DNA from: an uncultured Flavobacteriaceae bacterium
GTDB taxonomy: Bacteria; Bacteroidota; Bacteroidia; Flavobacteriales; Flavobacteriaceae
Length of the DNA stretch: 64,000 nt
Assembly: GCA_947503005.1 (NCBI GenBank)
Contig: CANNCA010000005.1
Span: 186,001-250,000 of the forward strand
Direction: 5' to 3'
The first letter of the stretch is position 1; every line of letters begins with the position of its first letter. A program made the translations under genes and the position numbers. The notes beneath the pieces are model-generated. The model ran no database searches. It had not been told where the DNA came from and worked only from the letters and a program-made list of their open reading frames with translations. Positions 53,840 to 63,408 of the stretch are shown here, piece by piece.

Positions 53840-56050
53840 ATGGAAAAACAAGGTTTGGTTTTGAGTGAACTGGATTTACACGCTTCGTTAAAAAAATATT
53901 TTGGATTTTCAGAATTCAAAGGTCTCCAAGAGGAGGTTATCAAGAGCATAGTTCAAGGCAAGAATACTTTTGTCATCATGCCCACTGGCGGTGGCAAATC
54001 GCTATGTTATCAACTTCCTGCTTTGATGCAAGAGGGTACGGCAATAGTGGTATCGCCCTTAATAGCTTTGATGAAAAATCAGGTAGATGCCATTCGGGGA
54101 ATTTCCTCCGAAAACGGAATTGCCCATGTTCTGAATTCATCCCTGAACAAGGCCGAAGTCAAACAGGTCAAGGAAGACATTACCAATGGAATTACCAAAT
54201 TATTATATGTAGCTCCTGAATCACTGACCAAAGATGAGTATGTTGAATTCTTAAGAACGGTCAAGGTTTCGTTCGTTGCCGTTGACGAGGCGCATTGTAT
54301 TTCTGAATGGGGCCACGATTTCAGGCCCGAGTATCGTAACTTAAAGAATATTGTCAATCGCCTTGGTGATAACATACCAATTATTGGATTGACGGCTACC
54401 GCGACCCCCAAGGTTCAAGAAGATATTATTAAAAACCTCGGTATTTCCGACGCCAAATTATTCAAGGCATCGTTTAATCGGCCCAATCTATATTATGAGG
54501 TACGGACTAAAACGGATAATGTTGATGCCGATATCATTCGATTTGTCAAACAAAATGCTGGTAAGTCAGGTATTATTTATTGCCTGAGCAGAAAAAGGGT
54601 TCAAGAACTGGCACAAGTACTTCAGGTAAATGGTGTAAGCGCGGTGCCCTACCACGCGGGCTTTGATGCGAAAACCAGGTCTAAATACCAAGATATGTTC
54701 TTGATGGAGGATGTTGATGTTGTAGTTGCTACCATAGCATTCGGAATGGGCATTGATAAACCCGATGTACGTTTTGTCATTCATCATGATATTCCAAAAA
54801 GTATTGAAAGCTACTATCAAGAAACCGGTCGTGCGGGGCGCGATGGGGGAGAAGGACATTGCCTTGCCTTTTATTCATACAAGGATATCGAAAAGTTGGA
54901 AAAGTTCATGTCGAACAAACCTGTTGCGGAACAGGAAATTGGTAATGCCCTTTTACAAGAAGTTGTGGCCTATGCCGAAACTTCAATGTCGCGAAGAAAG
55001 TTCATGCTTCATTATTTTGGGGAGGAGTTTGATGAAATCAATGGAGAAGGAGCGGATATGGATGATAATACCCGAAATCCGAAACCAAAGGAGGAAGCCC
55101 AAGACAATGTAATCAAGTTAATTCAGGTAGTTCAGGGTACTGCCGAAAAATTCAAATCGAAGGAAATCGTAAAAACCCTGTTAGGAAAATCAAATGCCCT
55201 GATAGCTTCGCATAAAACCAATGAGAAACCTTTCTTCGGTATCGGCGCTGATAGGGATAAGGGTTATTGGATGGCACTTATCAGACAGACCCTTGTAGCG
55301 GGATATTTAAGAAAAGAAATTGAACAGTATGGCATCTTAAGGGTCACCGAAAAAGGCAAACAGTTTTTAAAGAGTCCGCAGTCATTTCTAATGACCAAAG
55401 ATCACGTGTACAATAAGGAACGTAGCGAAGCCATTGTGAGCGCATCAAAGGGCGGAGTAGTAGACGATAAACTTTTGAAACAGTTGAAAGACCTTAGAAA
55501 GGCACAATCGAAGAAAATGGATGTGCCACCCTATGTGATTTTTCAAGATCCGTCATTGGACGATATGGCATTGAAGTATCCTATTTCAATGGAAGAAATA
55601 TTGAACATCAACGGTGTTGGTGAAGGGAAGGCCAAAAAGTATGGTCGACCGTTTGTAGAGTTGATTCATAGCTACGTCGAGGAAAACGATATTTTGCGGC
55701 CTGATGATCTCGTCGTTAAGAGTACCGGGGCGAATTCCGGCCTAAAACTCTACATCATTCAGAATGTTGATCGTAAGTTGCCGCTTGATGATATCGCCTC
55801 CGCTAAAGGATTGGAGATTGCGGAATTGATTAAAGAAATGGAGCAAATTGTATTCAGTGGTACTAAACTGAATTTAAAATATTGGATCGATGAGGTCCTG
55901 GACGAAGATCAACAAGAGGAAATTCACGAGTACTTTTTAGAAGCAGAAACCGATGACATCGAAGAAGCCTTGACTGAATTCGATGGTGACTATGAGGACG
56001 AAGAATTGCGTTTGTATCGCTTGAAATTCTTTAGCGAGGTTGCGAATTAA
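53840..56050 (+). CDS. recQ: ATP-dependent DNA helicase RecQ
   Basis: A 736-residue 3'-5' helicase for repair and recombination. Motif I PTGGGKSLCYQLPAL, motif II VDEAHCISEWGHDFRPEY, motif VI YYQETGRAGRDG, then the RQC domain. The zinc-binding Cys set of RQC is poorly represented, which occurs in some Bacteroidota RecQs. An HRDC-like region (about 510-690) and an acidic C-terminal extension complete it. Divergent from kpsF across 184 bases, where no other feature was recognised. Confidence 0.93.
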   Translation: MEKQGLVLSELDLHASLKKYFGFSEFKGLQEEVIKSIVQGKNTFVIMPTGGGKSLCYQLPALMQEGTAIVVSPLIALMKNQVDAIRGISSENGIAHVLNSSLNKAEVKQVKEDITNGITKLLYVAPESLTKDEYVEFLRTVKVSFVAVDEAHCISEWGHDFRPEYRNLKNIVNRLGDNIPIIGLTATATPKVQEDIIKNLGISDAKLFKASFNRPNLYYEVRTKTDNVDADIIRFVKQNAGKSGIIYCLSRKRVQELAQVLQVNGVSAVPYHAGFDAKTRSKYQDMFLMEDVDVVVATIAFGMGIDKPDVRFVIHHDIPKSIESYYQETGRAGRDGGEGHCLAFYSYKDIEKLEKFMSNKPVAEQEIGNALLQEVVAYAETSMSRRKFMLHYFGEEFDEINGEGADMDDNTRNPKPKEEAQDNVIKLIQVVQGTAEKFKSKEIVKTLLGKSNALIASHKTNEKPFFGIGADRDKGYWMALIRQTLVAGYLRKEIEQYGILRVTEKGKQFLKSPQSFLMTKDHVYNKERSEAIVSASKGGVVDDKLLKQLKDLRKAQSKKMDVPPYVIFQDPSLDDMALKYPISMEEILNINGVGEGKAKKYGRPFVELIHSYVEENDILRPDDLVVKSTGANSGLKLYIIQNVDRKLPLDDIASAKGLEIAELIKEMEQIVFSGTKLNLKYWIDEVLDEDQQEEIHEYFLEAETDDIEEALTEFDGDYEDEELRLYRLKFFSEVAN

Positions 56051-56132
56051 AGTGTTCTTCAAAATATTATTTTCCAAAATTGTACTTACGGATAAAATTG
56101 AAATAAACGTACTTTGGTACGGTTAGCCCATT

Positions 56133-56145
56133 GTTGCACACAATA
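56133..56145. repeat. Palindrome-element end, copy before the first accessory gene
   Basis: GTTGCACACAATA, five bases before the ATG of the gene at 56151. It resembles GTTGTCTACAATA at 57789-57801, the right end of the palindromic element before the second accessory gene (10 of 13 bases by eye). Confidence 0.35.
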
Positions 56146-56150
56146 ATACC

Positions 56151-57590
56151 ATGATAAGAACCATCAAACCATTTTTTGGAATTTTTATAACAATACTGTT
56201 ATTTTATAATTGCTCATCCGATAACCTAAAAAATAGAAATATACCTATTAATTCACTTGGCGAGATGGATTCAATTCTTTCTCCAAATATCGAAAATTTC
56301 GAAATTGTAATAGGGGAAGAAACTATTTTAAAAGGTAAAAAAGGAACATCAATTTATATTCCTGCTAACACATTTCAATTTAAAGATGGAACCGAACCAA
56401 AAGAACCTATTAACATAGAAATTAAAGAATGTTATAGCCTTTCGAGTATGATATTCGAAAATCTTCAAACTATCTCAGGAGATAGAATATTGGAAACCAA
56501 CGGAATGATTTATATCAATGCAGAGGCTAATGGGAGAAAACTTTCTATTAAAAATAACAAAGCAATTGTAATTGGTTTTCCTAAAAATGACCTAGAGAAA
56601 GAAATGGACTTGTTTTATGATTTTCAAGTAAATGATAGCACAAAAACTTGGGTTCCAGATTATAAAATGTTCGAAACAACTGCAATAATTCCAGAAGAGA
56701 CAACAGAGAATGAACTTGATTCTTTAGGAATTGGCGAGGAGGCTCTATATGAAGTTGAGTATCCAATTGAAATGACAGAAGACCTATACGACTATAGATT
56801 TTGGAATTCAGGTGGCACAGGAACATTTTACTATTTAAAATTAAAAGGAAGCGATGAAACAATACTAGATTTCATTAATACTCCATCAAATATTGATAGC
56901 GCTATCGCCCACAAATTCTACAAAAACAATTGGAGTGCTAATCTTGAATTTAATATCGATAAAAACGGAGTAATGCGTAATTTTCGACCAAATAACTTTT
57001 TGGGAACAAAATACAATAGCGAAGCATTAAAAATCGCGGAAGATTTCCTGAAATCCGCACCAGTTTTTGATTTAGATTCTTACGACGAACAAATCAGAAA
57101 TGACTGGGATTTTTCATTGAGCATATCAGGAACTAGAACTTTAAATCAGAACAGATTCAAGAAAAGGTTCAGAGAAAAGTATTCAAAATATACAAATTCA
57201 TCAATTCAAAAGATTGACCCAAGTGCTTTAGAATATTATATGTTTGCGGCAACTGAAATGGGTTGGATTAATTGCGACATATTTTGGGATATAGCAGAAG
57301 ATGAAAAAACTGATTTTGTTGTTGACAACAAACAATCAGCAGACATGAAAATTCAAATAATTTTTAAGGACATTAAAAGTATATTGTCTGGAACATTAGA
57401 AAATGGAAAACTGGTTTTTAAAAATGTTCCTCTTGGTAAAGAAATAAAAGTTATTGGAATAAGTTTTGCAAACGGTAAGCCGACATTAGCGGTAGCAGAA
57501 ACAATAATAAATGAAAAACCATTTGAGCTTTCAGGCTTTAAAGAGTTTACACTTGATGAATTAGAAGTTGAATTAAATAAACTGAACTAA
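56151..57590 (+). CDS. Lipoprotein of unknown function, accessory
   Basis: A 479-residue lipoprotein (ILLFYNCSSDN, lipobox Cys21). An early block LKGKKGTSIYIPANTFQF with KEPINIEIKECYSLSSMI resembles the beta-sandwich seen at the start of other Bacteroidota lipoproteins of unknown role. The rest is unrecognised, with scattered aromatic and acidic residues and no transmembrane segment. Base composition is visibly more AT-rich than in recQ, and an imperfect palindromic element follows. The gene therefore looks like a cassette-type accessory gene. No toxin, enzyme or binding motif can be named. Confidence 0.75.
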   Translation: MIRTIKPFFGIFITILLFYNCSSDNLKNRNIPINSLGEMDSILSPNIENFEIVIGEETILKGKKGTSIYIPANTFQFKDGTEPKEPINIEIKECYSLSSMIFENLQTISGDRILETNGMIYINAEANGRKLSIKNNKAIVIGFPKNDLEKEMDLFYDFQVNDSTKTWVPDYKMFETTAIIPEETTENELDSLGIGEEALYEVEYPIEMTEDLYDYRFWNSGGTGTFYYLKLKGSDETILDFINTPSNIDSAIAHKFYKNNWSANLEFNIDKNGVMRNFRPNNFLGTKYNSEALKIAEDFLKSAPVFDLDSYDEQIRNDWDFSLSISGTRTLNQNRFKKRFREKYSKYTNSSIQKIDPSALEYYMFAATEMGWINCDIFWDIAEDEKTDFVVDNKQSADMKIQIIFKDIKSILSGTLENGKLVFKNVPLGKEIKVIGISFANGKPTLAVAETIINEKPFELSGFKEFTLDELEVELNKLN

Positions 57591-57596
57591 AAAATT

Positions 57597-57800
57597 ACTG
57601 TGTACAACACAACCTATAAACAATACGGGCTTCGGGCTTAAAGCAAAGGTTTGCGTATTTTTTAAAGTCCGCAAAATCTTTTGGATTTTGCTCTGTTCAG
57701 GAAAAAATAAATCAAAATAAAAAGATTTCGCTAAGTGCGTGGCGGAAAGCAAACGCTAGTTTGCCCCCGTACTGTTCATAGCTAAACCGTTGTCTACAAT
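57597..57800. repeat. 200-bp imperfect palindrome (integron-cassette-like or REP/MITE-like)
   Basis: Inverted arms CTATAAACAATACGGG (57614-57629) and the complement of CCCGTACTGTTCATAG (57766-57781) agree at 14 of 16 positions. The outer TGTACAAC and GTTGTCTACA and the inner GCAAA/GTTTGC blocks also pair. It fills almost all of the 282-base gap 57591-57872. Canonical integron boxes are not clear, so it may instead be a REP/MITE-like element. Confidence 0.6.
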
Positions 57801-57872
57801 ACTTGAAATCATGAGGCAGCTATTAAACTGCATGTTGCATTTTAATAAGAAAGTACCAAATCGAAACTAAAT

Positions 57873-58739
57873 ATGAAAAACTTAAAACCATTATTATTTG
57901 GTTTAATCTACATGTTTTTATTTAGTTGTTCTGTAACTAAAAATCAAAAAAAAGGAACAGTACAACCTCAGAATTTCTACTTTAAAACAGAATTTACTAC
58001 TGCTAAATCAGTAATCATTTTGCCTTTTGAAATTGATGGAATTTCGAAAAACTTCCTATTTGATACAGGAGCAGATTTTAGCCTCATACAGAGAGACGCT
58101 ACGACTGGAAAAACTGAAAATTTTGACGGAGCATCAAGTCGGAAAATGAAACTTGGAACTGAATATGTAAAATCTATGATGATTGGAGATATCGAATTTC
58201 GTAACACTTTTGCAGGAAACGGAAATTTAGAAGGGCTGAAAGAACAAATCCCAAACTTTGGAGGACTTATAGGACAGCCAATAATAAGTAAAGCCAATTG
58301 GCTCATCGATTATCCAAATAAAACATTACAAATATCAAGCAAGAATTTAGTAGACAACACCTTTCAAACATTGCAAATTAAACGAGAGCACGGTGCACCA
58401 TATACTATCATAACCATAAACGGAATTGAACAAAAGGTAATAATAGATTTTGGCTCATCCTCCGAATTTAATTTACCTAAAGAATCCAAATTTGCACAAC
58501 AATTATTAGAGCAATACGATTTTGATGACAATGAAAGAGATAGATATACACTTGGAGGTATTCAAACTATTAAAGAAAAAGTCGGTATAGTTCCTCTAAT
58601 TAAATTAGGGAATATGGAATTTAAAAATGTAAATACAACTATAAATATTTCAAGACAACCTAGAATCGGAATTGGATTTTTTAAGGATTGTGAAATCTAT
58701 ATAGACAACCTTGATAACAGCTATAAAATTAAAAAATAG
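57873..58739 (+). CDS. Retropepsin-like aspartyl protease family lipoprotein
   Basis: A 288-residue lipoprotein (YMFLFSCSVTKN, Cys19) with a pepsin/retropepsin-type fold in two lobes. The first active-site motif LFDTGADFSLI (Asp64) is canonical and the second, VIIDFGSSSEFNLP (Asp192), is D-F-G-S instead of D-T/S-G, so activity may be altered. It is AT-rich like its neighbour and begins 72 bases after the end of the palindromic element. Proteolysis at the cell surface or in the periplasm is possible, and the target is unknown. Confidence 0.8.
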   Translation: MKNLKPLLFGLIYMFLFSCSVTKNQKKGTVQPQNFYFKTEFTTAKSVIILPFEIDGISKNFLFDTGADFSLIQRDATTGKTENFDGASSRKMKLGTEYVKSMMIGDIEFRNTFAGNGNLEGLKEQIPNFGGLIGQPIISKANWLIDYPNKTLQISSKNLVDNTFQTLQIKREHGAPYTIITINGIEQKVIIDFGSSSEFNLPKESKFAQQLLEQYDFDDNERDRYTLGGIQTIKEKVGIVPLIKLGNMEFKNVNTTINISRQPRIGIGFFKDCEIYIDNLDNSYKIKK

Positions 58740-58810
58740 AATGAAAAAGACTGCTCACAATAAAATGTCCTATGAAAAACCTTAGTCCGGTTCACCTTAA
58801 ATCAAATCAT

Positions 58811-58837
58811 AAAAAAAGCCCCATTATTGGGGCTTCC
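58811..58837 (-). terminator. Rho-independent terminator after the trypsin-like operon
   Basis: Stem AAGCCCC / GGGGCTT with a six-base loop and a T7 run on the minus strand, ending 20 bases after the stop at 58857. It may also stop transcripts from the plus-strand lipoprotein gene. Confidence 0.88.
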
Positions 58838-58856
58838 TTAATTATAAAAAATACTT

Positions 58857-59930
58857 CTAAAATTCCTCCTTGGCCTCAATTGCCATTTTACAGCCATATT
58901 CATCCATAAAGAAATTATCTAGGTCATCTGCTTTAAGTGCAAGATTTTTGATGTTTTCTTTTATTGCCGCAGCATGGTCTGTGAAAATATCCGATAGATG
59001 GGTTCGGTACGACAAGAAAATTTTGTTTTCATGAACGCCCAAGGAATAGGGTTCTACATTTTTTCCCAAGAGAAATTGCATTAACGCTTCTAAGTTTTGT
59101 TTTGGCAACTGGTTCATAGGCGATGTGGCAACCAAGTAATCCCTTTTGAAAACGAATATTCGAATCAGGGCACTTCCCTGATGGAATTCCCAAAAGTCTC
59201 TACCTGCTCTTCCTAGAACAGGATTCATTCCTAATTCTGTCAAGGCTTCTTCAACAAATTTGGCAAAATGACTCTTTTCAAATTCCTCCCAAATGGAAAT
59301 GTCCATATCGTTTCCACAATTGTTGCAGAATTCGGTTTCTTGTTCTGTATACGAATCGCATGAATTACATTTTACGCGGTAGTCGTTATCCGTATAGCTA
59401 AAATCAGCAATCTCTTTGACCAAGTCAGAGTGTTTGACGCCAAACCCGACGTTATCTGCCTCATTAAATTTTGAGGTAGTTACACCGACTAAGTTACCTG
59501 CCTGATTCAACATGGGGCCACCCGAGTTTCCTGGATTTACAGCTGCATCGGTCTGTAAGTAGTGCCTGGCTCCCATGGGTTGGCTGGTTGAAGAAACGAT
59601 GCCTTCTGTTACCGTATAAGGCATTCCGAAAGGATAACCATGAATAAATACCTTATTGGTGTTAGCGATGAGTATGTTCTCATCGAGCGTGATATCGTTT
59701 TCTTGATTTACAAAACCATCAATATGTAAAAAGGCCAAGTCCACTTCTGGGTTTACCATGACTACATTTGCCACGTATCTATCCTTTTTGTAATCTTCGA
59801 CCGCAACGGTTTTAGCACCTGCCACCACATGATAATTTGTAATCACATGGTTTTTGCCACTTACTGTGAAACCACTTCCGGTTCCTGAAGCCGTAATTAT
59901 TTTAAATACTGATTTTCTTATATTTTCCAT
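58857..59930 (-). CDS. Trypsin-like serine protease with zinc ribbon and YbjN-like tail, no signal peptide
   Basis: A 357-residue protein. Residues 1-175 form a trypsin-like (S1/HtrA-type) protease with His34 (VITNYHVV), Asp64 (EVDLAFLHI) and Ser136 (NPGNSGGPM). Residues 187-206 are a zinc ribbon with CNSC and CNNC (Cys188, 191, 202, 205). Residues about 220-345 look like a YbjN/type III chaperone-like alpha-beta domain. No signal peptide or membrane segment is present, so a cytoplasmic protease seems likely. No PDZ domain follows, unlike HtrA. The partner gene at 59962 lies 31 bases upstream. Confidence 0.85.
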   Translation of the reverse strand: MENIRKSVFKIITASGTGSGFTVSGKNHVITNYHVVAGAKTVAVEDYKKDRYVANVVMVNPEVDLAFLHIDGFVNQENDITLDENILIANTNKVFIHGYPFGMPYTVTEGIVSSTSQPMGARHYLQTDAAVNPGNSGGPMLNQAGNLVGVTTSKFNEADNVGFGVKHSDLVKEIADFSYTDNDYRVKCNSCDSYTEQETEFCNNCGNDMDISIWEEFEKSHFAKFVEEALTELGMNPVLGRAGRDFWEFHQGSALIRIFVFKRDYLVATSPMNQLPKQNLEALMQFLLGKNVEPYSLGVHENKIFLSYRTHLSDIFTDHAAAIKENIKNLALKADDLDNFFMDEYGCKMAIEAKEEF

Positions 59931-59961
59931 GTTTTTTTGATGTGTTTAAATTGAATTCGGT

Positions 59962-61128
59962 TTATCCGAAAAGTTTTGCGAAAAGTCCCTTTCCGCTACT
60001 TGAAGTTGCTTTGGTGCTACCGTTCAAAAAGCTGTAATAGGTATCCAAAAGTTTTGGGGCCGCTTTTTGTGGTTCAAGTCCGGATACTTTTTCCAGGACA
60101 TCATAAATGGCATTTTTATGCAATTCTTCTACATTGAAGTTATACAGCATGTATAAAAAATTATATTGTAGAAAATAACAGAGTGAAAAATTATCACCGT
60201 CATTAACGTATTTGGTCACTGTTTTTTCAAGATTTTTGGCATCGTCTTGCAATATCTGCACAGAGCTTCTCCATTTTAACGAAATAAAAGCATCAGCGTG
60301 GTAAATATCCTTCATGAATTCGTCTTTCGACTTTGCACAAAGCTTTTGCATGAAGTTGGTGCCTTTGTCTATTCGATGCTGAAAATCGATTTGACCATTG
60401 AACATGTTATGCACATACTCTTGTAATTTTGTGCGTAACGTACCATGAACGTAGGGCATGTTAACAATTTTTAAAATGGAGATAACGGTAATATCCCATT
60501 GAAAGGCATCCCATCTTTTCTCTTTGAAAAAGGCACTATAGTTTTTGTAATCATTCAGTATATCAGTGAGTTGACCCCAAACTTGTTCAATTTCCTCACC
60601 CGCCATTGGTTGTACATGGGCCTCTTTATAAAAATCGGCTTTGTATTTTTCAACAAACTCGTCATCATAATCATCGGCATACACACATATTTCGCGTAAA
60701 ACATCGTAGACCTTATAAGGTTGGCACAACTCAACGGGCATTTCATATTCAAACCATAAGGTGTCTTCTTTAAGATGTATTTGTGAAAGTGTTAACGGGT
60801 TGAAATTTACTTCTGCTATTTTTCGGAAGAGTGCTACCTTATTTGTGGCGTCGGTGACCTTAAGAAAAGGAGCCTTGACCGAAAAGATTTGTCCATTGAC
60901 CTCAACATGAATTTCTGCAGAACCTTGACCTTTGATTAATGAAATACGATTATCGCTTTCTTTGCCCGAAAGTAATTCTGGGTTCATATAGTTAATTGTC
61001 TCGATCAGTGCTTTTCGATAGTCTTTGGCATCGTAGGCATCCATGGCCTTGTCCCAATGTGAAACTTCGGTGCGAGGCTCATCTATCCCCTGAATGGGCC
61101 TTTGGAATTTTGGTAGTACGTTTTTCAT
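59962..61128 (-). CDS. Unknown soluble protein, partner of the trypsin-like protease
   Basis: A 388-residue protein, possibly with a YbjN/chaperone-like domain at about residues 65-170 (IHVEVNGQIFSVKAPFLKV, TLWFEYEMPVELCQPYKVYD, given in pieces) and a long helical remainder. The short Ser/Gly-rich stretch near the end is followed by GLFAKLFG. No enzyme motif, signal peptide or membrane span. It is the first gene of a two-gene unit with the zinc-ribbon protease, and the shared chaperone-like domain type suggests the two bind each other or a common client. Function unknown. Confidence 0.7.
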   Translation of the reverse strand: MKNVLPKFQRPIQGIDEPRTEVSHWDKAMDAYDAKDYRKALIETINYMNPELLSGKESDNRISLIKGQGSAEIHVEVNGQIFSVKAPFLKVTDATNKVALFRKIAEVNFNPLTLSQIHLKEDTLWFEYEMPVELCQPYKVYDVLREICVYADDYDDEFVEKYKADFYKEAHVQPMAGEEIEQVWGQLTDILNDYKNYSAFFKEKRWDAFQWDITVISILKIVNMPYVHGTLRTKLQEYVHNMFNGQIDFQHRIDKGTNFMQKLCAKSKDEFMKDIYHADAFISLKWRSSVQILQDDAKNLEKTVTKYVNDGDNFSLCYFLQYNFLYMLYNFNVEELHKNAIYDVLEKVSGLEPQKAAPKLLDTYYSFLNGSTKATSSSGKGLFAKLFG

Positions 61129-61408
61129 AAATATGATTGTTTATTAGGATGGTCAGAAATCATTAAAAATACAACGGGCATTTCAACGATTTATTTTTTC
61201 TTAAACCTCCCCTAGATTGAATATGTTACAAATATCGGATGGTTGTCCATTTTAGTAAATCCAGATTTCGGTGAATTGTGCTTCCCTGAAAACAGGGAGT
61301 AGCAGATTTTATTATTTGTTTAACGTTTTATTAAAAAATTTAAACAAAAATTGTGATAGTGTCGTAAACTTTCCACCTACTTTTGAAGAAATTTAAAACA
61401 TATATACT
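61129..61408. other. Intergenic region between the protease operon and the fasciclin gene
   Basis: 280 bases, AT-rich near the plus-strand gene. TACTTTTG at 61378-61385 matches TAnnTTTG, with a TTG at 61351-61353 in front at a slightly long spacing of 24 bases, and is a candidate promoter for the fasciclin gene. Nothing else was recognised. Confidence 0.4.
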
Positions 61409-61921
61409 ATGAAAAAGATTAAAACTATTCTAGCGTCAGCGCTACTTTTCGCAGGGGCATTTTCGTTTGCTCAAACTGAAACTATTGTTGGTGTTGCAGC
61501 CGGTAATGAGAATTTTTCAACCTTGGTTACAGCAGTTAAGACTGCAGGTTTGGTAGAAACCCTGAACTCAGAAGGACCATTTACGGTTTTCGCACCAACT
61601 AACGATGCTTTTGCAAAATTGCCTGATGGTACCGTGTCAAGTTTATTGATGCCTGCTAGTAAAGCCGATTTAACCGGTATTTTAACGTATCATGTTGTTG
61701 CTGGAAAATTCGAAGCAGCGGCCGTTATCGATGCAATAAAATCTAACAATGGAATGTTCAAAGTAAAAACGGTTCAGGGAGATGAAATCGGACTTTCTTT
61801 AAAAGACGGAAAAGTGATGTTGACAGATGCCAAAGGAGGTATGTCTACTGTAGTCATTGCAGATGTAGCCGCCAGTAATGGGGTTATTCATGCAATAGAT
61901 ACGGTTGTAATGCCAAATTAA
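61409..61921 (+). CDS. Secreted fasciclin (FAS1) domain protein
   Basis: A 170-residue protein with a signal peptide (KTILASALLFAGAFSFAQ) and one FAS1 domain. The H1 box is GPFTVFAPTNDAFAKLPDG and the H2-like end SNGVIHAIDTVVMP, with the YH motif in LTYHVVAGKF. FAS1 domains mediate cell adhesion or polymer binding. A strong terminator follows, so the gene is monocistronic. Similar small fasciclin proteins are abundant in marine Bacteroidota. Confidence 0.94.
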   Translation: MKKIKTILASALLFAGAFSFAQTETIVGVAAGNENFSTLVTAVKTAGLVETLNSEGPFTVFAPTNDAFAKLPDGTVSSLLMPASKADLTGILTYHVVAGKFEAAAVIDAIKSNNGMFKVKTVQGDEIGLSLKDGKVMLTDAKGGMSTVVIADVAASNGVIHAIDTVVMPN

Positions 61922-61943
61922 AAAGCAAAGTTTCCCTCTAAGG

Positions 61944-61978
61944 AAAATGCCACCATGTTTGAAATGGTGGCATTTTTT
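61944..61978 (+). terminator. Rho-independent terminator after the fasciclin gene
   Basis: Stem AATGCCACCAT (61946-61956) and ATGGTGGCATT (61964-61974) with a seven-base loop, followed by T-rich TTTT. An A-run in front makes it usable from the opposite strand for the convergent gene ending at 61982. Confidence 0.9.
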
Positions 61979-61981
61979 CGT

Positions 61982-63313
61982 TTAAGGAGCTGAAGTTCCG
62001 CTGTTGTTCTTCGCTCTTCGTAACTGCCTCTGTATTTTTTTTATAGCAGATTCAATTGATTTTTCAGGTTCGATGATGTTATATTCTCCCCAAAAATCAG
62101 GATCGGCGAACCCAAGAGCCTCATCATTTAGAATTATGGATGATTTCATGCGATCTCTCGCCTTTGGAAAAGTACTTTCTAAATTCTTCTCCCAATCCGT
62201 AATGGCCATTTCACATGACATGCTATAAACGGAATTGAATAGTTTTTTATCCCAATTGATTTTGAATTCCAACAGCACATTACTGTAGCCATAATACCAT
62301 CTACCATTTTTCTCACGATAATCCACACGATAGGCAACTTCTGTGGGCCAGACCCTTGCATTTTTAGGTTTTCGACGAACGAACAATTTAGAGGCCTCCT
62401 CTTTGTCCGTAATATTCAATGAAAAGATGGCACTGGTCAATATCTTATTTTCTGCGTCAATGTATAACTTGCCCTGATAGAGCTGTTCTGCAACTCCCGG
62501 TCTTTGTTTAAAATCAATGATATAAATGAGTTGATCATTGACCCGTGTAGAACGGTCAAAGGAAAAAGAATAGTTCTGCATACTCTCATCTGTGAAAATG
62601 TATTCCGGATACTTCATGATATCAACGAAGAGTGCGTTGAATGGTCCTCCTTGAAGTTTCAATGCAACCGTATCCAGTTTACTGTAGTCAGTGCTCTTTC
62701 GAGCTTTGTATAACTTCACCGCGTCTTTTCTTTCCGAAGTATACGGGGTCTTGTAAATGTTGACTACGGCTTCTGAAAGCGATACATTTTTTCTTCTTTT
62801 TTTTATGGTCTCCCTATAAAATGCGGTCATTAGTGTAGGGTCATCAAAATAGTTCTGCCCTTTTCTTTTAAGGGTTTCACGAACCAAGGCCGCCGCGTTC
62901 TTTGGAATACTCAAATTCACTTCCGCTAATTCAGTTATGCTAACCTTGAGTTTGATTTCATTGTTCCCGTCTGAAAACTGACTTAATGGGATGATCCTGC
63001 TTTTATAGCCTAAAAAAGAGACCAATACATTCCCTTCTGACATTGCATCGGGCACTTTCAAGGCAAATTGACCCTCAGTATTAGTTATGGTACTGATGTT
63101 GGAGCCCTCTATAGTAAGTGTTGCGAAAACTAAGGGTTTTTGCGTATCATCGTCCAAAACTTCACCCTTGTATTGTTTGAATGACGATATTTCTTGTTCC
63201 TCATCTTGAAAAAATGCAGATGCGTTATGAATTCCGCCAATACCAAATAGTAAGATCACCATCACTGATAAGGATATGGACTTCTTTAGATAATATATAT
63301 TGTAGTGTATCAT
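61982..63313 (-). CDS. Secreted CarboxypepD_reg-like domain protein
   Basis: A 443-residue protein with a signal segment (SLSVMVILLFGIGGIHNASA). A carboxypeptidase regulatory-like beta-sandwich follows at about residues 47-130 (YKGEVLDDDTQKPLVFATL, TEGQFALKVPD). The rest (about 150-420) is a beta-rich region typical of Bacteroidota outer-membrane-associated proteins but is not assigned. Such proteins resemble TonB-dependent receptor plug extensions without the barrel. No SusC-like barrel is present here. The role, perhaps surface structure, is unknown. Confidence 0.8.
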   Translation of the reverse strand: MIHYNIYYLKKSISLSVMVILLFGIGGIHNASAFFQDEEQEISSFKQYKGEVLDDDTQKPLVFATLTIEGSNISTITNTEGQFALKVPDAMSEGNVLVSFLGYKSRIIPLSQFSDGNNEIKLKVSITELAEVNLSIPKNAAALVRETLKRKGQNYFDDPTLMTAFYRETIKKRRKNVSLSEAVVNIYKTPYTSERKDAVKLYKARKSTDYSKLDTVALKLQGGPFNALFVDIMKYPEYIFTDESMQNYSFSFDRSTRVNDQLIYIIDFKQRPGVAEQLYQGKLYIDAENKILTSAIFSLNITDKEEASKLFVRRKPKNARVWPTEVAYRVDYREKNGRWYYGYSNVLLEFKINWDKKLFNSVYSMSCEMAITDWEKNLESTFPKARDRMKSSIILNDEALGFADPDFWGEYNIIEPEKSIESAIKKIQRQLRRAKNNSGTSAP

Positions 63314-63408
63314 AGCTTGAAAATTATTTTTTGTACTGAATTCTTATTACTGATTTAAGTTACTCATTTTTAGGATGCTATATTGTTAAAATTTGAGTTA
63401 AAATCTTC

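Noticed and set aside
57597-57800. Calling the palindrome a true integron attC site
   Set aside because: The GTTRRRY and RYYYAAC boxes do not match and no integrase gene is visible; only the general layout is similar.
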